From the NCBI GenBank assembly GCA_003611875.1, contig RAYY01000019.1, positions 28,011-92,010 on the forward strand: a stretch of 64,000 bases of DNA. The letters run 5' to 3'. The position numbers and the translations under genes are program-made. The notes under the pieces are model-generated. The model saw nothing but the letters and a program-made list of their open reading frames with translations, did not search any database and was not told the DNA's origin. Shown here piece by piece: positions 35,332-43,527 of the stretch (positions are counted from its first letter, which is position 1; each line of letters starts with the position of its first letter). Source of the DNA: a bacterium D16-56. Lineage in GTDB: Bacteria; Bacillota; Clostridia; Lachnospirales; Lachnospiraceae.

Positions 35332-35970
35332 TCACTGTTCCTGTCTTCTTCCATTACTCTGTCTTCTTTGATCCTCCTCAATCCTATATCTATCAACCTT
35401 ATACTGCTCCAATCCCTGAGCCGATATCCCCCCCTTTTTACCCCGCATCCCCTGACAAATATCCTCATTCAAAACAATACCAAACAGAACCGTCTTCTCC
35501 TCTCCGTGAAGCTTTACCCGTACCAGAACATGACGTTTACCAAAACGATATTTTTCAACTTCATCGATACATTTCTCCAAGGGTCCCGACACCTGCAAGA
35601 TGTTTCCTCTGCCGTCTGTTGACAGATAAGACAGACCTATCACATGGTCTCGATTCATAATCTGTTCTAAAAATTCTGCTTCATCTTCCTCAACCGATAG
35701 AAAAAAGCGATCCTCATCCACCATCATCCTTGCCATAACCGGAACCTGTTTCAGACAAAAAAATAAAGCCTCCGGCTCCCTGGAGGTGATAAACACATAT
35801 CCGGGAAATGCCCGCTTTACATGTACAAAGCTCTGCTGCTTTCTTCTCCAAAGCTGCTCCTGATAGACCACAAAGCATTCCCCATATAATCCTCTGGGAA
35901 TCATTTTGGAAATTAATTCTGCCAGCTTTTCCTCCTGTCCGGCTCTTGTCTGCAGTACATACCACAACAT
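35332..35970 (-). CDS. loaP: NusG-like transcription antiterminator LoaP, first copy
   Basis: A 212-residue NusG paralogue with MLWYVLQTRAGQEEKLAEL at the N-terminus, FVVYQEQLWRRKQQSFVHVK in the NGN domain and a KOW-like segment (EVEKYRFGKRHVLVRVKLHG). The hydrophilic tail after residue 180 (Arg/Glu/Gln-rich) is extra compared with the second copy. Seven G occur in the coding strand at 35434-35428 within this tail. GGAGG is six bases before the ATG. It heads the polysaccharide operon, downstream of a leader with a repeated AAGCTTTGAAT motif and an 11-bp inverted repeat. Confidence 0.88.
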   Translation of the reverse strand: MLWYVLQTRAGQEEKLAELISKMIPRGLYGECFVVYQEQLWRRKQQSFVHVKRAFPGYVFITSREPEALFFCLKQVPVMARMMVDEDRFFLSVEEDEAEFLEQIMNRDHVIGLSYLSTDGRGNILQVSGPLEKCIDEVEKYRFGKRHVLVRVKLHGEEKTVLFGIVLNEDICQGMRGKKGGISAQGLEQYKVDRYRIEEDQRRQSNGRRQEQ

Positions 35971-36036
35971 AGGCTTCCTCCATTCCTTTTTGAAGTATTC
36001 AGCGCCATTCTAAAATATCCAAATTAAAATATTCAA

Positions 36037-36090
36037 GGAAGCTTTGAGTGATTTGATAAAGATTCAAAGCTACCAAAATTCAAAGCTTCC
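36037..36090 (-). promoter_or_regulatory. Leader hairpin upstream of loaP (candidate LoaP target RNA)
   Basis: GGAAGCTTTGA at 36037-36047 is a perfect inverted repeat of TCAAAGCTTCC at 36080-36090. The 32-base loop contains a further copy of the AGCTTTGAATC word (minus strand). It lies 67-120 bases upstream of the first loaP start codon. LoaP proteins of known systems recognise a hairpin in the 5' leader, so this is a candidate, not a demonstrated site. Confidence 0.4.
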
Positions 36091-36543
36091 AAAAAAGCTT
36101 TGCAATATCTGCAATATCTAATCAAACTTGCAATCGCCTGGAAAGCATTCCTATATCCAAAGGAAATATCCACACAGAAATATCACCACAAGACACAAGG
36201 GGCTGTTCCTAACTTCAAAAGGGCAGGCTTCGCCCCTTCCCGATCAAAAGTTGCAAGGATCCGGACTTCACATGCCGCAGCATCACTACAGCCAATATAA
36301 CCCCTTTCCGGGAAATGCAGTCTCCAGGCTCACATCTTCCCTTCCCGGTTTTGTACAAAACCAGCCATCCTTCGGTCTCTGTCGTATCTTTCTGCAAAAG
36401 TCCCGCCGCCGATTAGGCGGCATAAATTCAGGAATGCCAAATGCGCCCGCCAGATTTTCATAGTTGGCAGTGGATCCGCCGCCGGGCGCATGAAGGTTTT
36501 CTGCAAAAATCAGATCACGCAAAGGATTGGATTCTGGTCCGTC

Positions 36544-36582
36544 TGTGAGTGCAACACAAGTTATAATTGTGTTGCACTCACA
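36544..36582. repeat. Long palindrome, copy 1
   Basis: A 16-bp stem (TGTGAGTGCAACACAA with its complement) closed by a 7-base loop GTTATAA. It is nearly identical to the reverse complement of the palindrome at 36824-36860. Confidence 0.8.
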
Positions 36583-36783
36583 ACCTGCTGAAAAACCGTG
36601 AAAAACGTTGAAATATAAAGATTTCAGATACACAGGCAGGCCCGGCGCCACTTCCTAAAGACATGGGAAAACACCGCACATTCTAAACGCAAAACACCCG
36701 CAAAAAAAGACAGAAAAAATCCTTTCTTAAGAAATTTCGCCCTGTTTTTCCATAAAATCTTAACCTTTTAAGCCGAAAAAACC

Positions 36784-36812
36784 TTGCAATATAAAAAAAA
36801 GAGTGCTATGAT
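36784..36812 (+). promoter_or_regulatory. Candidate promoter in front of palindrome copy 2
   Basis: TTGCAA (36784-36789), 17 bases, TATGAT (36807-36812). Transcripts starting here would begin with the palindrome at 36824-36860 and run toward tRNA-Leu. Confidence 0.5.
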
Positions 36813-36823
36813 TACGTGGTAAT

Positions 36824-36860
36824 CTGAGTGCAACACAATTATAACTTATGTTGCACTCAG
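36824..36860. repeat. Long palindrome, copy 2 (inverted relative to copy 1)
   Basis: CTGAGTGCAACA pairs with TGTTGCACTCAG over 12 bp around a 13-base loop. Compared in reverse complement it differs from copy 1 at one position of the shared 33 bases. Confidence 0.8.
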
Positions 36861-37013
36861 TACTCGATGACGTGCAATGTAAGCTGTAATAAAAGCCTTC
36901 TTCCAGAACCTGCCTTCTTGATTCATGAGGCTGTGCCGAGAAAATTATGCGAAAACCAAGCTTTCCTTCGGCACGCATCCGCCAACTTGATCGCGAACTT
37001 TCTAAAAAAACAC

Positions 37014-37042
37014 TTGCCAAACATCACCACTTATGCTAGAAT
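37014..37042 (+). promoter_or_regulatory. tRNA-Leu promoter
   Basis: TTGCCA (37014-37019), 17-base spacer, TAGAAT (37037-37042), about 20 bases before the mature tRNA 5' end. Confidence 0.72.
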
Positions 37043-37061
37043 ATATTTGTTGCGAAAGTAA

Positions 37062-37144
37062 GCCGGCGTGGCGGAATGGCAGACGCATCAGACTCAAAAT
37101 CTGACGGGGGCAACCTCGTGCCGGTTCGAGTCCGGCTGCCGGCA
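37062..37144 (+). tRNA. tRNA-Leu (anticodon CAA)
   Basis: 83-base cloverleaf. The acceptor stem GCCGGCG pairs with TGCCGGC. The anticodon stem CAGA/TCTG encloses CTCAAAA, giving anticodon CAA for UUG codons. A class II variable arm CGGGGGCAACCTCG is present, as is the T-loop GGTTCGAGTCC. The 3' CCA is not encoded. Confidence 0.94.
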
Positions 37145-37161
37145 TCCTTGGCAGGGGCAAG

Positions 37162-37201
37162 AAGCCCTGGAATCCCTTAATCATGAGAGATTCCAGGGCT
37201 T
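37162..37201 (+). terminator. tRNA-Leu terminator
   Basis: Perfect 13-bp stem AAGCCCTGGAATC/GATTCCAGGGCTT with a 14-base loop, followed by TGCTTTTTATC. Ends the tRNA transcript before the response regulator gene. Confidence 0.85.
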
Positions 37202-37283
37202 TGCTTTTTATCGCCGAAGCAAAAACATTTTGTTAAAAGCATTGGACCCCCCCGCCCATTCTACACCCAGGAGGAAAATCATT

Positions 37284-37958
37284 ATGCCCAACCTGCTGAT
37301 CACTGACGACGACATGCATCTGCGAAAGCTGGTAAAGACCTACGGAGAGCTGGAAGGCTTTCACTGTGAAGAGGCTGAGACCGGAAATCAGGCATTGGAA
37401 ATCATAGAAAGCCTCTCCTTTGACATCATTGTCCTGGATGTGATGATGCCTGGTCCGGACGGCTTCCAGGTCTTAGAGAAAATCCGCCGCGTCAGCCCGG
37501 TTCCGGTCATCATGCTGACTGCCCGGGATGAGGAATATGATAAGCTGAGGTGCTTTGACTTAGGGGCTGACGATTACCTTTCTAAGCCCTTCAGCCCCAA
37601 AGAGTTAATGGCAAGAATCAAAGCGGTTCTGCGGCGCACAGGGAAAAACCAAACCGATTCCATCGCCTTTGGGGAGCTGTCCATCTCTCCTGCCTCCCGA
37701 AGCGTCACGTTCCAGGGGGAAAAGCTTTCCCTGCCTCCAAAGGAGTTTGACCTTCTTTTAACGCTATCTCAAAATGAGCGGGTCGTCTTAAGCCGGGAAA
37801 AGCTTCTTCAGACGGTCTGGGGCTATCAATACTACGGTGATGTCCGGACGGTTGACACCCATATTAAATCCCTGCGGGAGCATTTAGGCCCATACCGCAA
37901 AATCATTCAGACTGTCTGGGGGGTAGGATATAAGCTTGAATATACAGAAGAAATTTAG
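37284..37958 (+). CDS. OmpR/PhoB-family response regulator
   Basis: This 224-residue regulator has a receiver domain (acidic pocket TDDD near residues 7-10, phosphoacceptor D52 in IIVLDVMMPG, switch residues in IMLTARDEEYD, K in DYLSKPFSP) and a C-terminal winged helix (ISPASRSVTFQGEKLSLPPK, then TVWGYQYYGDVRTVDTHI). The ATG at 37284 follows AGGAGG by nine bases; an upstream frame running through the tRNA is not real. It overlaps the sensor kinase gene by 23 bases, so the pair is cotranscribed. Seven C at 37247-37253 lie in its leader. The regulon is not evident. Confidence 0.93.
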   Translation: MPNLLITDDDMHLRKLVKTYGELEGFHCEEAETGNQALEIIESLSFDIIVLDVMMPGPDGFQVLEKIRRVSPVPVIMLTARDEEYDKLRCFDLGADDYLSKPFSPKELMARIKAVLRRTGKNQTDSIAFGELSISPASRSVTFQGEKLSLPPKEFDLLLTLSQNERVVLSREKLLQTVWGYQYYGDVRTVDTHIKSLREHLGPYRKIIQTVWGVGYKLEYTEEI

Positions 37959-39402
37959 GACCCCTGCCCTGAAAAGCCGGATGGTTTTCCGCCTTTGGTC
38001 TGGTATGATGATGCTGGTTCTGTTAGGCATTGGCTTTATGTGGATGTTTCATATTTATCTGTTTGAGCAGAATTACGTGAAGGCCGCCCTGACAGAAACC
38101 CAAAAGCGGTTAGAGCCTGTTATGGACGACCTTTCCACCCAGGATCTTGCCGATGATCCCCGTCTTCTTTCCAGAATGAGCCATATGGCTGGAGGGGAAT
38201 TGATCCTTATGAACCAGCAGGGAAAATTGATTGAGATGTATTCCATTGGACATAAGATCAATATTCAGGAGCATCAGGACGAACAGATCGTCTTGAATGT
38301 GATTGTGAGACGCCAGGAATTTCAGGAGCTATTAAAGGGAACGCCTTACCGGATCGTGGACCGCCACCAGGACCGGATTTTTGGGTTTGAGATGGGATTT
38401 CCCGTAACCTATCAGGGAGAAACCTGCTTTGTGATTCTCCACAATATGGTAATGCTGAAAACCACCCTTGATTTAAACCGAAGACAGCTGATTCTCTTAA
38501 CAATCCTTTTAACTGTCACAGCCTCTGTGCTTGCCCTTTTGGTGTCCCGCCATTTTACCCGGCCTGTGTTTCAGATTAAGGATGCTGTTGACCGGCTGAC
38601 CCGGGACGACTTCTCCGCCCGCCCGGAGCTGAAGCGGGATGATGAGCTGGGCCAGCTTTCGGATTCTGTAGAAAAACTAGGCCAGAAATTGCAGCAGGTG
38701 GACATTCTCCGCAAAGAGGTCATTGCCAATGTTTCTCATGAGCTGCGCTCTCCTCTTGCCGTCATCGGCGGCTATGCGGAGCTGGTGCGGGACATTACCT
38801 GGAAAAATGACGCCCAACGGGAAGAAGACTTAAATCTGATCATCAGTGAAGCCAAACGAATGAGCGAGATGGTCACGGATATTCTGGATTACTCCCAGCT
38901 CCAGGCCGGTTATATCCAGCTAAATAAAGACTGGTATCAATTATATGATATCCTGGAATCCGAGGTCAGCCTGTGCCGTCCTGCTGCTGCCCAGCACCAG
39001 ATCTGCCTGAAGCTGGAATGCCAAGACAAAGACATTTTACTATATCTGGATGCCTTAAAGATCAGTCAGGTCATCCGCAACCTTCTTTACAATGCCATCA
39101 ACCACACAAAGGAAGGGGAGGAGATCCGAATTACCATAAAGCAGACTGCGGATGCGGTCTGCGTGGCGGTAATCAATCCGGGCGAGCCGATTCCCCCGGA
39201 AGAACAGGCACGGATATGGGAGCGTTATCAGCGCAGCCAGCACCAGAGCGGACGCCGTCTGGGTACTGGAATCGGCCTCTCCATTGTCAGCACAATTCTA
39301 GGCGCCCACAAGATGTCTTATGGGGTGGACTGCCAGGACAATCAGATCTGCTTCTGGTTCTCCTGTCCCTTCCCGTCACAAAAACCGCAAAAGCTTATGT
39401 AA
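37936..39402 (+). CDS. Sensor histidine kinase
   Basis: This kinase of about 488 residues partners the preceding response regulator. It has an N-terminal membrane helix (residues 16-38), an extracellular sensing part of about 140 residues, a second helix near 175-195, a HAMP linker (DAVDRLTRDDFSARPELKRD), a dimerisation/phosphoacceptor domain with H268 in NVSHELRSPLAVIGG, and an ATPase domain (NLLYNAINHTKEG N-box and GTGIGLSIV G-box). The TTG at 37936 has TAGGA upstream and overlaps the regulator; an ATG at 37981 is an alternative start. The signal is unknown. Confidence 0.92.
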   Translation: MNIQKKFRTPALKSRMVFRLWSGMMMLVLLGIGFMWMFHIYLFEQNYVKAALTETQKRLEPVMDDLSTQDLADDPRLLSRMSHMAGGELILMNQQGKLIEMYSIGHKINIQEHQDEQIVLNVIVRRQEFQELLKGTPYRIVDRHQDRIFGFEMGFPVTYQGETCFVILHNMVMLKTTLDLNRRQLILLTILLTVTASVLALLVSRHFTRPVFQIKDAVDRLTRDDFSARPELKRDDELGQLSDSVEKLGQKLQQVDILRKEVIANVSHELRSPLAVIGGYAELVRDITWKNDAQREEDLNLIISEAKRMSEMVTDILDYSQLQAGYIQLNKDWYQLYDILESEVSLCRPAAAQHQICLKLECQDKDILLYLDALKISQVIRNLLYNAINHTKEGEEIRITIKQTADAVCVAVINPGEPIPPEEQARIWERYQRSQHQSGRRLGTGIGLSIVSTILGAHKMSYGVDCQDNQICFWFSCPFPSQKPQKLM

Positions 39403-39544
39403 AAATCAGGAGCTACCGCAAAATTCGGCAATTTCCCAATCCATGGTTATCCTGGGGAAGCATACAATGCAGCACGTAATGTCCCTGCCCCGAGGAAACA
39501 TATCCTATTGCAGAAATATGCCGTATTGCGGAAGCCCTTGACTG

Positions 39545-40600
39545 TCATTCTCCTTTATTCCTATATTTCAAATCCAAAAATGCCTGCTTATCATTGCGCA
39601 GCAGAGAGCCATACTCCGGATTGTTGCCTACCACCACATGGGCAAACTGATTGTATTTTTCCATAACCTGTGTACATTTCTTCTCAGAAGACAAGGACAC
39701 CTGTCTCTCACTTCCGTCAATCAGATTCCACCATACATAGAAGTTAATCGATCTTCCTCTCCTGACGGAACCGCTGTGAACCCAAATCAACTGATCATTG
39801 TCAAAAATCAGATGCTTCGAATCCGGACCCATCTTGGGGCTGAAGGTCCATCTTTTCCCCACCCACACCTTGTTGATCTCCTGGGCCGCTGCAAAATCCT
39901 GCTCCAACTGCTCCATGGTTACACCCGGATGGGCTGAAAGATACTGGTCTACCAGCTTTTTCGCAGAATTATTTAAGGTCTTTGCCAGGATAAACAAAGC
40001 AATCAGAATAAAAAACGCCCCAATAGCCGAGAGTCCATAAATATTCGTCTTGGTCTCTCCATAAACACTGCCGTCCCGAATGTGGTACACCACATCCTCC
40101 ACCGGAAAATCATAGGAATTGGCCATCTGCTTAAAATACCGCAGATCCTCTCCCTCCAGGATATCCAGAGAGCCTTCCACCTGCACGCCGCCATCCTTTA
40201 GATCAGTCCCTGCATCTATGGAATCAAAAAATGCGTCTGACTGAGCCATCATCTCATCAAAGCGCTTTGCCGGAACCTCGACGGAAAGACAGATTCCCCG
40301 ATCCCCGTCAATCACGATCCAGGAAGAACGATACTTTTTGGGTCCTCCTGTAGATACGCCGTTGACCTTTGTAGTTTTGGTCGTCTCCATATATTCATCT
40401 ACCGGATAAGCAACCTCCCAGGTCACATACCTTCCTTCCATCTCCGACAGCTCCTTCTCTGCTGTCAGCGGCTCTGTGCCCTTTATCAGAGTCACCAGCC
40501 CTGGCCCCATTTTCCAAAACATAAAGCCGCCCATAGCCAGACAGACTAAAATAATCCAAAGACTGTCCATGATTTGTCCCATTCGTAACTTTTTCAGCAT
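39545..40600 (-). CDS. Unknown two-helix membrane protein
   Basis: A 351-residue protein with one hydrophobic segment near residues 14-32 and another near 187-210, and no motif I can assign. The N-terminal half between the helices is acidic (about 150 residues, probably exposed outside). The C-terminal half holds Trp-rich beta-like sequence (KVWVGKRWTFSPKMGP, INFYVWWNLIDGSERQ) that may be a PH-like or lipid-facing domain. AAGGAGAGG precedes the ATG. It is convergent with the kinase gene. Function unknown. Confidence 0.75.
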   Translation of the reverse strand: MLKKLRMGQIMDSLWIILVCLAMGGFMFWKMGPGLVTLIKGTEPLTAEKELSEMEGRYVTWEVAYPVDEYMETTKTTKVNGVSTGGPKKYRSSWIVIDGDRGICLSVEVPAKRFDEMMAQSDAFFDSIDAGTDLKDGGVQVEGSLDILEGEDLRYFKQMANSYDFPVEDVVYHIRDGSVYGETKTNIYGLSAIGAFFILIALFILAKTLNNSAKKLVDQYLSAHPGVTMEQLEQDFAAAQEINKVWVGKRWTFSPKMGPDSKHLIFDNDQLIWVHSGSVRRGRSINFYVWWNLIDGSERQVSLSSEKKCTQVMEKYNQFAHVVVGNNPEYGSLLRNDKQAFLDLKYRNKGE

Positions 40601-41068
40601 CTTATCCTCTCCTTATTTTATAATTTCCGCCGCCTGATCTCCCGGACGCCTACATACAAGCATCATAAAATGGTCTGGCGTTTCCTCTGCATCAAATGCA
40701 AATTCATATCCTTATGTACCAATTATACCAGAAAAGAAGATTCACTTCCAGGGTTTATTCCTAAAACATCTCTTTTTAGATAAAGACTTTATCACAGCTC
40801 ATAATCTGATATATTATGTAAAAAACATGATTTTTTTAAAAAATATAAAAATATGAAATTATTATTCAAATATGCATTGAAAAACAAGGAAAATGAAATA
40901 TAATGGGTATAATAAGGTAAAGAAGAAAGGTGGCAATTATGTTATATAAATTCATCAGTGAAATATAGATATCAACAGCAAAAAGTTAGATAATTCAAAA
41001 GATAGTATGAGGAAGATACAATGGAAAAAAGGAAATAATCTCTAATATATTTATAGGTATTTGGGGGA
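40601..41068. other. AT-rich non-coding stretch upstream of a broken peptidase gene
   Basis: A promoter-like pair TTGAAA (40877-40882) and TATAAT (40899-40904) with a 16-base spacer is followed by an AAGGTGG ribosome binding site and a 9-codon frame (MLYKFISEI) at 40940-40969. This appears to be the surviving promoter and start region of a gene whose next 100 or more codons have been deleted or replaced. No other feature recognised. Confidence 0.5.
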
Positions 41069-41876
41069 GTGATGTTCCAGCCTGCCGAAGAAATCTTTGA
41101 GGGAGCAAAGGATATGCTTCAGGCCGGACTGCTGGAAAATCCCAAGGTAAATGCTGCCCTGATGATTCATGTGATCGCCCCAATGCCCCTTTCCCCTGGT
41201 ACAATCGTCGTCTCAGAGCCAGGCGTCAGCGCCCCTGCCGCCGATTATTTTGAGATCATGGTCCAGGGAAAAGGCTGTCATGGCTCCATGCCCGGTACTG
41301 GAATTGACCCTGTCAATGCTGCAGCCCACATTTTGATATTTCTTCAGGAAATCCAGACCAGAGAGCTGTCTGCAGGAGACCGGGCTGTCCTTACCATCGG
41401 AACCATACACGGAGGAACTGCTGCCAATGTAATTCCGGACACGGTTGTCATGGGCGGCACTCTGCGAACCTATGACGAGGAAATCCGGCGATATATAAAA
41501 GAAAGAATCACTCAGATCGCAGAGGGAATCGCCTGTGCCAAAGGCCACAGCATCTGTGGCCTTTGGCAGCGGATGTCCGGCTTTAACCAATGACCAGGAA
41601 CTCTGCGGCTGTATCCAGACCTATACAGAGGAATTGCTGGGACAAGACAAAGCCTTTTCTGGTCTGCAAAAGCCTTCGAAAGCGTCTGGTTCTGAGGATT
41701 TTGCCTATGTAAGCCAGAAGGTTCCCTCCGTCATGCTGGCCATGGCAGCCGGACAGCCGGAAAAAGGCTACGGTTATCCCCAGCATCATCCTATGGTCCG
41801 ATTTGACGAGATCATTCTGGCTGAAGGCAGTGCAGTCTACGCTTACACGGCCATGCGTTGGCTGCAAGACCACTAA
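41069..41876 (+). pseudogene. M20-family amidohydrolase/peptidase, truncated and frameshifted
   Basis: The first frame contains MFQPAEEIFEGAKDMLQAG, GKGCHGSMPGTGIDPVNAA and HGGTAANVIPDTVVMGGT, typical of M20 aminoacylase/amidohydrolases. The N-terminal 100-130 residues with the first metal ligands are missing. Around 41543 the frame shifts; the second frame continues TASVAFGSGCPALTND, GSEDFAYVSQKVPSVM and a normal C-terminus. One extra G in AAAGGCC explains the shift and lies in one arm of a perfect 14-bp palindrome (41537-41567). Two independent lesions make it a pseudogene. Confidence 0.88.
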
Positions 41877-41938
41877 TATGAGGAACCGTTCCAAAATAGC
41901 TTATTGATAATCCGCAGGATTTTTTCGAGAGTACTGCT

Positions 41939-42895
41939 TCAAAACAGGCAGCGAAGGATTCCCCCTGCCGCCAGCGCCATCCATGCACTGCCCATCATCA
42001 GCCTGTTGACCCGCCTGATATCTGCTGCTTCCACCTGCCTTGTCCGGTTTCCGATAAACGGCTTTTCCTGCAGCACGCCGAAATACCAGGCAGGACCTGC
42101 CAGCTCCACCCCCAGGGCTCCGGCGCACGCCGCCTCCCCCTGGGCAGAGTTGGGGCTTTTGTGGCAATACCGGTCCCGGCGCCAGATTTTCCATGCCCCT
42201 TTCCCGTCAAACCCCGGCATCACCCAGGCTGCCCCAATCAAAAAAAATGCTGCCAGCCGGGCCGGTATCAGATTGACCACATCATCCAGCCGGGCCGGTA
42301 TCCGACCAAAATACAGATATTGCTCATTTCGATATCCTGTCATGGAATCCATGGTATTCACTGCCTTATAGACAAAACCGCCTGCCGGGCCTAAAATAAA
42401 CAAATAAAAAAGCGGGGCAATCACCCCGTCTGAGGTATTCTCTGCCACAGTCTCCACTGCCGCTTTCATGATTCCTTCCTCGCTCAGCGGCTTTGTATCC
42501 CGCCCCACAATCCGAGATACTGCCCATCTTGCCTGCTCTACATCTCCATCTCTCAAAGCGTCATACACCTTCATGCTCTCCGTCTTTAAAGCCTTTGCCG
42601 CCAAAAGCTGCCAATTCATCACACACATGACAAAGAACCTCAGAGCCGGATGAATCCGCCCTGATGCCTCCAGAATCCCTACGGCGATACCTCCTGACGC
42701 TGCCATCACAAGCACTGCCATCACCCCTCCGGCCGCCATTTCTCCTGCCGGACTCTTGGGAAAGCATTGCCGCAAAAGCCCCTCCAGCCGCCCGATCATC
42801 CAGCCAATCCCTCGAACCGGATGCCACCATTCTTCCGGATCCCCGATCCATAAATCCAGCAAAAACCCAATCCCTGCCGCTGCCGCCAATTCCAT
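41939..42895 (-). CDS. cbiB: Adenosylcobinamide-phosphate synthase
   Basis: This 318-residue CbiB/CobD-type membrane enzyme attaches aminopropanol (or its phosphate) to adenosylcobyric acid. The N-terminus GFLLDLWIGDPEEWWHPVRG carries the family signature GDP-x4-5-HPV, and KSPNSAQGEAACAGALGV is the conserved C-terminal region. It has four to five membrane segments. The start at 42895 has GGAGG eight bases before it. It follows cobU and cobS on the same strand, so the window holds the nucleotide-loop assembly part of the B12 pathway. Confidence 0.92.
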   Translation of the reverse strand: MELAAAAGIGFLLDLWIGDPEEWWHPVRGIGWMIGRLEGLLRQCFPKSPAGEMAAGGVMAVLVMAASGGIAVGILEASGRIHPALRFFVMCVMNWQLLAAKALKTESMKVYDALRDGDVEQARWAVSRIVGRDTKPLSEEGIMKAAVETVAENTSDGVIAPLFYLFILGPAGGFVYKAVNTMDSMTGYRNEQYLYFGRIPARLDDVVNLIPARLAAFFLIGAAWVMPGFDGKGAWKIWRRDRYCHKSPNSAQGEAACAGALGVELAGPAWYFGVLQEKPFIGNRTRQVEAADIRRVNRLMMGSAWMALAAGGILRCLF

Positions 42896-43034
42896 GTTTT
42901 CCTCCGTTCTGTCCATGCCTCACAGCACAAAAACCCTTTAAAAACCCTTTCCTCCACCCGCTATTCTTTCCTCATCCTCTGCTCCTGCCATTCCCTCCCC
43001 ACCCAATCATCACAGAAAATCCCACACTTTGCCT

Positions 43035-43427
43035 TCACCCTTTAATCTTCACGGGAATCCCGCATACTACCCGGTACACCTGCCTGGCATGGCCTGCCAG
43101 CATCTGTCCTGCCCGCCCTGCCGCCTCACGATAATCTCGCTCCGCCCGCTCAATCGGCACGATTCCGCACCCTACCTCATCCATTGTCACAATCTCCGGC
43201 CCTGCCTTGAGCACCTGCCTTACAAACTCCTTTGGGTCCTTCCCTTCCTCCAATGTCCGCCGGATCCATTGATGAAACCCTATAAGAAACCGCTTTTTCC
43301 ATGCATCCTCCGGACAATCATCAGCTCCATCAGCCATATTTGAGGAAAAGGCTGGCTCATCCATTCCGGACAATTCCTGTGCAAATCTTTTTTTCCCCTG
43401 GCAAGCCCCACCGATAATCAAGATCAT
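43035..43427 (-). CDS. cobU: Compact adenosylcobinamide kinase-like protein (CobU family)
   Basis: The protein is only 130 residues against about 180 for classical CobU. It keeps the P-loop (MILIIGGACQGKKRF) and the conserved C-terminal MDEVGCGIVPIERAERDYRE and AGRAGQMLAGHARQVYRVV. The middle, which in CobU carries the guanylated histidine and base-binding part, is shortened. It may have kinase activity only, or represent a distinct compact enzyme. GGAGGAAGAT directly precedes the ATG. Located between cobS and cbiB. Confidence 0.82.
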   Translation of the reverse strand: MILIIGGACQGKKRFAQELSGMDEPAFSSNMADGADDCPEDAWKKRFLIGFHQWIRRTLEEGKDPKEFVRQVLKAGPEIVTMDEVGCGIVPIERAERDYREAAGRAGQMLAGHARQVYRVVCGIPVKIKG

Positions 43428-43457
43428 ATCTTCCTCCACTCTGTACAATCTTCACCG

Positions 43458-43477
43458 CTAGTACATCGATGTACTAG
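43458..43477. repeat. Perfect 20-bp palindrome in the cobS-cobU gap
   Basis: CTAGTACATCGATGTACTAG is perfectly self-complementary with no loop. The flank ACTAGTACAGCATTAC resembles the right edge of the hairpin element at 6177-6192 (14 of 16 bases). Function unknown. Confidence 0.7.
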
Positions 43478-43527
43478 TACAGCATTACATGCTCCACATT
43501 ATCAGATACAAACAAGTATGGGTTTCT

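Larger units (their letters stand above)
35971..37061. other. 1.1-kb non-coding region before the polysaccharide operon
   Basis: This region contains the capsule-operon leader with an inverted repeat (36037-36090), an outward pair of long palindromes (36544-36582 and 36824-36860), a consensus-like promoter (36784-36812) and the tRNA-Leu promoter. Minus-strand frames of 121 and 86 codons cross the palindromes; both have non-protein-like composition and no ribosome binding site, and I do not call them genes. No clear capsule-operon promoter was recognised. Confidence 0.6.

Noticed and set aside
35428..35434. G7 run in the tail of the first loaP as a phase switch
   Set aside because: Short tract, and the frame change would only alter a non-conserved tail.
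36286..36651. 121-codon minus-strand frame across the first long palindrome
   Set aside because: No ribosome binding site, composition unlike a protein, and it runs through a palindromic repeat; treated as non-coding.
36760..37020. 86-codon minus-strand frame across the second palindrome
   Set aside because: Overlaps promoter elements of tRNA-Leu and the palindrome; no start signal.
37247..37253. C7 run in the response regulator leader as a slippage promoter switch
   Set aside because: Only seven bases and outside any recognised promoter spacer; not enough support.
37068..37283. In-frame upstream extension of the response regulator
   Set aside because: It runs through the tRNA gene and its terminator; the AGGAGG-preceded ATG at 37284 is the real start.
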